IMG/VR virus record: IMGVR_UViG_3300042569_001341
Coordinates: 1 to 28,180 of that record
Source: a virus
Direction: 5' to 3' (one strand)
Length of the DNA stretch: 28,180 nt
The notes beneath the pieces were generated by a model. It made no database searches and was not told the DNA's origin. It saw nothing but the letters and a program-made list of their open reading frames with translations. The translations under genes were made by a program, and so were the position numbers. Below, piece by piece: positions 23,871 to 28,180 of the stretch (positions within the stretch are counted from its first letter, which is position 1; each line of letters begins with the position of its first letter).

Positions 23871-25062
23871 TCGATGTTTGATTAACAATCAACCAGTTGT
23901 TAAAATTTTAGACCTAGGACAGCATCCTTACGCTGACACATTTGTGCGTGAGGATCAACTGCATTTATCAGAACCTGTATTTCCATTGAACGTGTGCATG
24001 AATGCCGACAGTGGACAAATACAATTGGGTCACATGAGCGATGCTGAAGACCGTTATAATCTTTACAGTTATAGTTACACTTCAAGTAATTCAAAATTTG
24101 CCAGAGACCACTGGGACCAATATGCACAATCTATAATAGAAAAATACCAACCCAATGGTTTGGTAATAGAAATTGGCAGTAACGATGGTTATCTTGTGAG
24201 TAAATTTAGAGCACAAGGATTACCAACACTGGGCATTGATAGTTCTAAGTACATGTGTGACATTGCTACCGAGCAAGGCCAGCCTTGTTTAAATGCTGTA
24301 TTTGATTTGGCAGTGGCACAGAAAGTTAGACAATCCCAGGGTTCTGCTAAACTAATCCTGGCAAACAATGTGTTTAATCATGCCAATGATCCCGTGAATT
24401 TTGCTCATGGTGTATGTAGTCTGTTGGATGATGATGGTATATTTGTTTTTGAATTGCCTTATTGGGCCGACACAGTAAGTTCTGGTAGATTTGATCAAAT
24501 CTACCATGAGCATGTGAGTTATTTTACTGTAAAAAGTTCGTGGCATTTGCTTGCAACAGCAGGTATGACTATGTTGGATTATGATTGGGTAGACTATCAC
24601 GGTGGATCCATACGTGTTGTGGCACGCCGTGGCACTCCGGATGTTATGCCTGAAAAAATTATGCAAGCCATTGAGCAAGAAACAGCACAGGGATTGTTCT
24701 CTATAGAACGCTACCAAGACATGCAAAAAGATATGATTCAACGACGTGATACCTGGCTGGCAGAATTTTATCGCATGCGTCAAGAACCCGGTGCGGTAAT
24801 CATTGGAGTCGGTGCGGCAGCCAAAGCAAACACCTGGATGAACTGGCATAGGTTGGATCATACAGCATTGCATTGTGTGACAGACAGTTCTCCGCACAAG
24901 CAAGGCAAATATACACCATTGAGTCGCATTCCGGTGCGAGCAGATGAAGAGTTTGCAAAACATAAAAATCCATATGCGTTGATTTTGAGCTGGAACATCA
25001 GTGACGGACTCAAAAAAGCACTTATGAATATCAACCCCAACATAAGGTTTATTTCACAATGA
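23848..25062 (+). CDS. NDP-sugar C-methyltransferase-like protein
   Basis: This protein of about 404 residues follows the three-part layout of TylCIII/NovU-type sugar C-methyltransferases. It starts with an N-terminal zinc-finger-like domain (LDLGQHPYADTFV, then FPLNVCMN). Next is a SAM-binding domain (VIEIGSNDGYLVSKF, LILANNVFNHANDP, YHEHVSYFT). A C-terminal Rossmann-like domain closes it (AVIIGVGAAAKANTWMNW, ALILSWN). The family's CxxC pairs in the first domain are reduced to single cysteines, so the zinc may be lost. The start is uncertain: the ATG at 23848 is chosen as the nearest to the domain, with 23824 and 23851 as alternatives. Its stop overlaps the next ATG. Confidence 0.82.
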   Translation: MMQSRSIDRCLINNQPVVKILDLGQHPYADTFVREDQLHLSEPVFPLNVCMNADSGQIQLGHMSDAEDRYNLYSYSYTSSNSKFARDHWDQYAQSIIEKYQPNGLVIEIGSNDGYLVSKFRAQGLPTLGIDSSKYMCDIATEQGQPCLNAVFDLAVAQKVRQSQGSAKLILANNVFNHANDPVNFAHGVCSLLDDDGIFVFELPYWADTVSSGRFDQIYHEHVSYFTVKSSWHLLATAGMTMLDYDWVDYHGGSIRVVARRGTPDVMPEKIMQAIEQETAQGLFSIERYQDMQKDMIQRRDTWLAEFYRMRQEPGAVIIGVGAAAKANTWMNWHRLDHTALHCVTDSSPHKQGKYTPLSRIPVRADEEFAKHKNPYALILSWNISDGLKKALMNINPNIRFISQ

Positions 25063-25469
25063 AGAAGATTAATATTTTTACACAAGACAATCCTGGTTTA
25101 GAACGTCACACAGATGATCGAGGAACCATTGCTGACATATTTTTTAATGCTCAGTTACACCATGTTGCTGTGGTACAAAGCCGGGCACATGCCTTGCGCG
25201 GTAACCATTACCACAAAGAATCCACACAACACATGTTGATGACCAAAGGTAAAATGGAATACTGGTACAAGCCTGTAGGATCGATTGAACCCAGTCAAAT
25301 GGTCATAGCCGAAGTTGGCGATTTGGTCAGTACTCCTCCTAACGAAATTCACGCATTACGTTACCTAGATGAAGACAGCGAATTTATTGTGTTCTCTGAA
25401 GGCCCACGTGGCGGCTCCGATTATGAAGCAGACACATTTAGAGTGGATAGCATATTTGATTACCAATGA
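25059..25469 (+). CDS. WxcM/FdtA-like cupin sugar isomerase
   Basis: This 136-residue cupin has DDRGTIADIF near the start, the motif LRGNHYHKESTQHMLMTKGK with paired His residues, a GDLVSTPPNEIHALRYL second motif and a late FSEGPRGG turn. This is the pattern of dTDP-4-keto-sugar 3,4- or 3,5-isomerases of the WxcM/FdtA group. It is joined to its neighbours by ATGA overlaps on both sides. It would act on a 4-keto sugar such as the Gmd product or a dTDP sugar. Confidence 0.7.
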   Translation: MKKINIFTQDNPGLERHTDDRGTIADIFFNAQLHHVAVVQSRAHALRGNHYHKESTQHMLMTKGKMEYWYKPVGSIEPSQMVIAEVGDLVSTPPNEIHALRYLDEDSEFIVFSEGPRGGSDYEADTFRVDSIFDYQ

Positions 25470-26047
25470 TAAAAGTTTTAGTGTTAGGTAGTTCCGGTGG
25501 CATAGGAAGTTGTGTATGCGAGCAACTTGAACTATTGGGCTATAAGGTTATTCCAATCACAAGAGATCAAATTACATTGGGTCAGGTTGACAGCGCACAA
25601 CAAATAGCATATAATTTAACTGAACACAATCCAGATTGGATCATAAATTGTGCAGGTGTGTTTGGAGATAACTTTAGTAGTTATCAACATATATTTGATG
25701 TCAACGTTGGTACTAATTGGTCAATTTTACAACACTACTTTCAACAACTCCAAGCAGTGAAAATTGTTATGTTGGGTTCTAGTGCATATCAATCAGGAAG
25801 AAAAAATTATATGTTGTATTCTTCAAGCAAGGCCGCATTACATAATCTTTGGCAAGGTGCAAGTGAATACTTTCAAGACACAGATGTTAAAGTTGGTATT
25901 GTACATTTCGGTCCAGTTGATACTGCTATGATAAAAAATAATGTATCTACTGACAAATTAGATCCAAAATATGTTGCTAGAAAGATTATTGATTTTTGTA
26001 GCAACATGACCCAAAGTGAATTATTCAAATTAGAAAGCGCAAAATGA
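25466..26047 (+). CDS. Short-chain dehydrogenase/reductase
   Basis: This 193-residue classical SDR has the cofactor motif GSSGGIGS (8-15), NCAG (about 61-64), the Ser of LGSSAYQSG, and the catalytic YSSSKAA with Tyr and Lys in the Y-x3-K spacing. FGPVDTAM is the usual post-catalytic loop. It is shorter than the typical 240-250 residues, lacking part of the C-terminus. AT-rich. It likely reduces a keto sugar in the surrounding pathway. Overlaps the next start. Confidence 0.8.
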   Translation: MIKVLVLGSSGGIGSCVCEQLELLGYKVIPITRDQITLGQVDSAQQIAYNLTEHNPDWIINCAGVFGDNFSSYQHIFDVNVGTNWSILQHYFQQLQAVKIVMLGSSAYQSGRKNYMLYSSSKAALHNLWQGASEYFQDTDVKVGIVHFGPVDTAMIKNNVSTDKLDPKYVARKIIDFCSNMTQSELFKLESAK

Positions 26048-27024
26048 AAACTGCATTTATCACTGGCATTACCGGTCAAGACGGAAGTTATCTAGCCGAA
26101 CATTTGTTAAGCCTAGGTTATAGAGTTACCGGCATTGTTCGACGCAACAGCACAGTTGAACATCAACGTAATCGTGTGGCTCATTTACCGTTAGAATTAG
26201 AATATGGCGATTTGACCGATCAAAGTTCTTTAGAACGTGCCTTGCGAATGTTTTGTCCTGATGAAATTTACAATCTTGGCGCTCAATCTCATGTGCGCAT
26301 CAGTAGTGATATCCCGCAATTTACAGCACAAGTAAACAGTATCGGTGTATTAAATATGTTGGAATCGTACAAGAATATTTGTCCTGAATCTAAGTTTTAC
26401 CAGGCCAGCAGTAGTGAAATGTTTGGTAGTTCAGTAGATGCCGACAACTACCAAAGAGAGACTACTCCTATGCGTCCAGTAAGTCCTTATGGATGCAGCA
26501 AGGTATTTGGTTACAACATGGTACATCACTATCGCAATGCTTACAAACTGCATGCCAACAACGGCATCTTGTTCAATCACGAAAGTCCGCGTCGAGGCTC
26601 AAACTTTGTGACCAACAAAGTGGTCAAGGGTGCCGTGGAGATTTCCCTGGGCTTGAGTCAACAGTTGGAAATGGGTAATATGGACAGTTATCGTGACTGG
26701 GGTCACAGTTATGACTATGTACAGGCCATGCACTTGATCCTGCAACAAGATCGGCCTGATGACTATGTGGTGTCAACTGGTGTAACACGTTCAGTGCGTG
26801 ACATGTGTGAATATGTGTTTGGTCGGTTGAATTTGAATTATCAGGACCATGTGGTTCAGAATCCTAAATATCTTCGTCCGGAAGAACTGCCTTACTTGCG
26901 TGGTGACAACACCAAGATTACAACTCAACTGGGCTGGAAGCCCACATATACATTTGAGGCATTGATGGACGAAATGATTGAACACTGGCAACACATTTAC
27001 AGTCAACAAAACAACGATTTATAA
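26044..27024 (+). CDS. gmd: GDP-mannose 4,6-dehydratase
   Basis: This 326-residue protein is nearly full length for Gmd. Signatures are FITGITGQDGSYLAEHLL, IVRRNST, the EYGDLTDQSSLERAL strand, SSSEMFG, the catalytic SPYGCSK and NHESPRRGSNFVT. The enzyme makes GDP-4-keto-6-deoxy-mannose, a precursor of fucose, perosamine, colitose and related sugars. No GDP-fucose synthase follows here. The cupin, SDR and short aminotransferase nearby, or host enzymes, may finish the sugar. Such genes are common in T4-like cyanophages. Confidence 0.93.
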   Translation: MKTAFITGITGQDGSYLAEHLLSLGYRVTGIVRRNSTVEHQRNRVAHLPLELEYGDLTDQSSLERALRMFCPDEIYNLGAQSHVRISSDIPQFTAQVNSIGVLNMLESYKNICPESKFYQASSSEMFGSSVDADNYQRETTPMRPVSPYGCSKVFGYNMVHHYRNAYKLHANNGILFNHESPRRGSNFVTNKVVKGAVEISLGLSQQLEMGNMDSYRDWGHSYDYVQAMHLILQQDRPDDYVVSTGVTRSVRDMCEYVFGRLNLNYQDHVVQNPKYLRPEELPYLRGDNTKITTQLGWKPTYTFEALMDEMIEHWQHIYSQQNNDL

Positions 27025-27040
27025 CAAGAAAGATCACAAT

Positions 27041-27877
27041 ATGAAACTCAAAGTCTCCGAACTATTTTATTCAATCCAAGGTGAAGGCAGATATATGGGT
27101 GTGCCATCAGTGTTCTTGAGAACATTTGGTTGCAACTTTACTTGTGGCGGCTTTGGTATGCCACGTGGCGAGATGAGTGCAGAACGTGATACTATTGCAG
27201 AACGCATGGTCGAGTTCAAAGACTACAACGAACTACCCCTGGTGTCAACTGGCTGTGACAGTTATGCTTCTTGGGATCCAAGATTCAAAGACCTCAGTCC
27301 CATGTTAGAAACTAATGCTATTGTGCATCGTATCATGGAGATACTGCCACATCGGCGTTGGGAAGATGAACATTTGGTGATCACAGGTGGAGAACCACTA
27401 CTAGGATGGCAACGTGCTTATCCAGACTTGTTGGATCATGCCAGCATGCACAGACTGAAAGAAATTACATTTGAAACAAACGGTACTCAACCTTTGTCAG
27501 CAGAGTTAAAAGAATATCTATTGAAATGGAGAGCCCAACGTGAAATTACATTCAGTGTCAGTGCCAAACTTCCTGGCTCAGGTGAGCAGTGGTCTGACGC
27601 CATATGCCCTGAAGTTGTGTGTGAGTATGAACAAGTTGGTTACACATATTTAAAACTAGTAGTGGCTACACCACAGGATCTGGCGGATGCAGAACAAGCA
27701 GTTGAAGAATATCGCACAGCAGGGTTTACAGGTGCTGTGTATGTCATGCCTGTTGGTGGTGTTGAGCGGGTGTACGCCCTCAACAATCGTGCAGTGGCAG
27801 AAATGGCCATGCGAAAAGGCTGGCGGTACAGTGATAGACTACAGGTGCCACTGTTCAAGAACGAGTGGGGAACCTGA
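27041..27877 (+). CDS. queE: 7-carboxy-7-deazaguanine synthase
   Basis: This 278-residue radical SAM enzyme converts 6-carboxy-tetrahydropterin to 7-carboxy-7-deazaguanine. The QueE hallmark start SELFYSIQGEGRYMGVPSVF is clear, followed by LRTFGCNFTC (C31, C35), VITGGEPLL and FETNGTQPL. The third cluster cysteine appears to be C72 in STGCDSYASW, giving C-x3-C-x36-C instead of C-x3-C-x2-C, with a 36-residue insert in the loop. The ATG at 27041 begins the conserved N-terminus. The stop overlaps the next gene's ATG. Confidence 0.92.
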   Translation: MKLKVSELFYSIQGEGRYMGVPSVFLRTFGCNFTCGGFGMPRGEMSAERDTIAERMVEFKDYNELPLVSTGCDSYASWDPRFKDLSPMLETNAIVHRIMEILPHRRWEDEHLVITGGEPLLGWQRAYPDLLDHASMHRLKEITFETNGTQPLSAELKEYLLKWRAQREITFSVSAKLPGSGEQWSDAICPEVVCEYEQVGYTYLKLVVATPQDLADAEQAVEEYRTAGFTGAVYVMPVGGVERVYALNNRAVAEMAMRKGWRYSDRLQVPLFKNEWGT

Positions 27878-28180
27878 TGGGAATATTTGATCGGTTTCGC
27901 AAGAAGCCCGAACCAGTGAAAGTCAAAGCCGAGCCAAAACAACGGGAACCAGTCAAAACTGAAAAAGAGCTTGCTACAGAAAAGAACGAACCTTATGTGG
28001 CAATGGTCCGTATGGATATTGATCCTGACAATTTGCACCAAGGTGCATTTGAACTAGACTGGAACGAAATCTTTGTGGCACGATTGGTCAAAGCCGGTTA
28101 CATGATGAAACCCGATGATGTTGACGCTGACATTGTGGATCGTTGGTTCCAAAATGTGTGTAGACACGTTGTAATGGAAA
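27877..28180 (+). CDS. Unrecognised phage protein (3' end beyond window)
   Basis: The first 101 residues run off the right edge. A short basic N-terminus (MGIFDRFRKKPEP) and a Lys/Glu/Pro-rich linker precede a folded part, with FELDWNEIFVARLVKAGY and DIVDRWFQNVCRHVVMEN-like text reminiscent of a small conserved protein of T4-like marine phages. It is joined to queE by a TGATG overlap. Function unknown. Confidence 0.65.
   Translation, partial: MGIFDRFRKKPEPVKVKAEPKQREPVKTEKELATEKNEPYVAMVRMDIDPDNLHQGAFELDWNEIFVARLVKAGYMMKPDDVDADIVDRWFQNVCRHVVME

Noticed and set aside
24352-24963. A 203-codon minus-strand open frame inside the C-methyltransferase gene
   Set aside because: Its Cys/His-rich text is the complement of the real gene; the plus-strand frame has clear SAM-binding motifs.
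1-28180. CRISPR array, integrase/attachment sites or replication origin
   Set aside because: I saw no regularly spaced repeats, no recombinase gene and no iteron cluster in the window.

Overview
The window looks like part of a T4-like myovirus genome (tailed phage, Caudoviricetes), probably from an uncultured aquatic phage. The evidence is a T4/RB69-type family B DNA polymerase, a gp45-type sliding clamp, a DsbA-like small DNA-binding protein, exact T4-type late promoter motifs (TATAAATA), an HNH homing endonuclease, and long runs of + strand genes joined by ATGA, TAATG or NTGA stop/start overlaps. The host cannot be read directly. A Bug/TctC-type periplasmic binding protein, a family most expanded in Burkholderiales, weakly suggests a proteobacterial, perhaps betaproteobacterial, host. 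I see no tRNA, rRNA, CRISPR array, insertion sequence or integrase, and no gene-free stretch longer than about 170 bases.

Layout. (1) 1-4134: end of a Dps-like ferritin gene, an unrecognised protein, and a 1021-residue LysM-containing protein that is probably a virion component. (2) 4208-4810: an HNH/NUMOD3 homing endonuclease on the minus strand with its own late promoter. (3) 4825-9242: dsbA, then an AT-rich cargo block of a NeuD-like acyltransferase, an adenylate-forming ligase and a secreted Bug/TctC binding protein, then a decayed second copy of the 3' half of dsbA running into a radical SAM gene. (4) 9316-16431: replication and DNA-modification core, namely polymerase B, a degenerate methyltransferase-like protein, sliding clamp, a DpdA-like guanine transglycosylase, a conserved unknown, a QueD-like T-fold protein and a small unknown. 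(5) 16431-20019: GT-B glycosyltransferase, radical SAM/SPASM protein, GalE-like epimerase and a short DegT-type aminotransferase. (6) 20021-22543: FolE, HIT protein, an inserted methyltransferase flanked by two copies of a hairpin-promoter module, and QueD. (7) 22571-27024: a glycan/sugar-nucleotide block with a GT-A glycosyltransferase, two cupins, a C-methyltransferase, an SDR and GDP-mannose 4,6-dehydratase. (8) 27041-28180: QueE and the start of an unrecognised gene.

How the genes fit together. FolE, QueD and QueE make 7-carboxy-7-deazaguanine from GTP, and the DpdA-like protein would exchange it, or a derivative, for guanine in phage DNA. QueC is not in the window. The DpdA-like gene is translationally coupled to the clamp gene. 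Its C-terminal tail carries a short motif (TQFNALFEFE) that closely resembles the polymerase's own C-terminal clamp-binding tail (TFTNLFDFE). This suggests that base modification is tethered to the replisome, which is the most exciting hypothesis here. Sugar-nucleotide and glycosyltransferase genes are interleaved with this pathway, so the modified base may itself be decorated, although host-surface or virion glycan remodelling is equally possible.

Two of the AT-rich cargo insertions are flanked by imperfect direct duplications of a neighbouring phage sequence: dsbA in one case, a hairpin-promoter-RBS module in the other. This points to a common insertion route.
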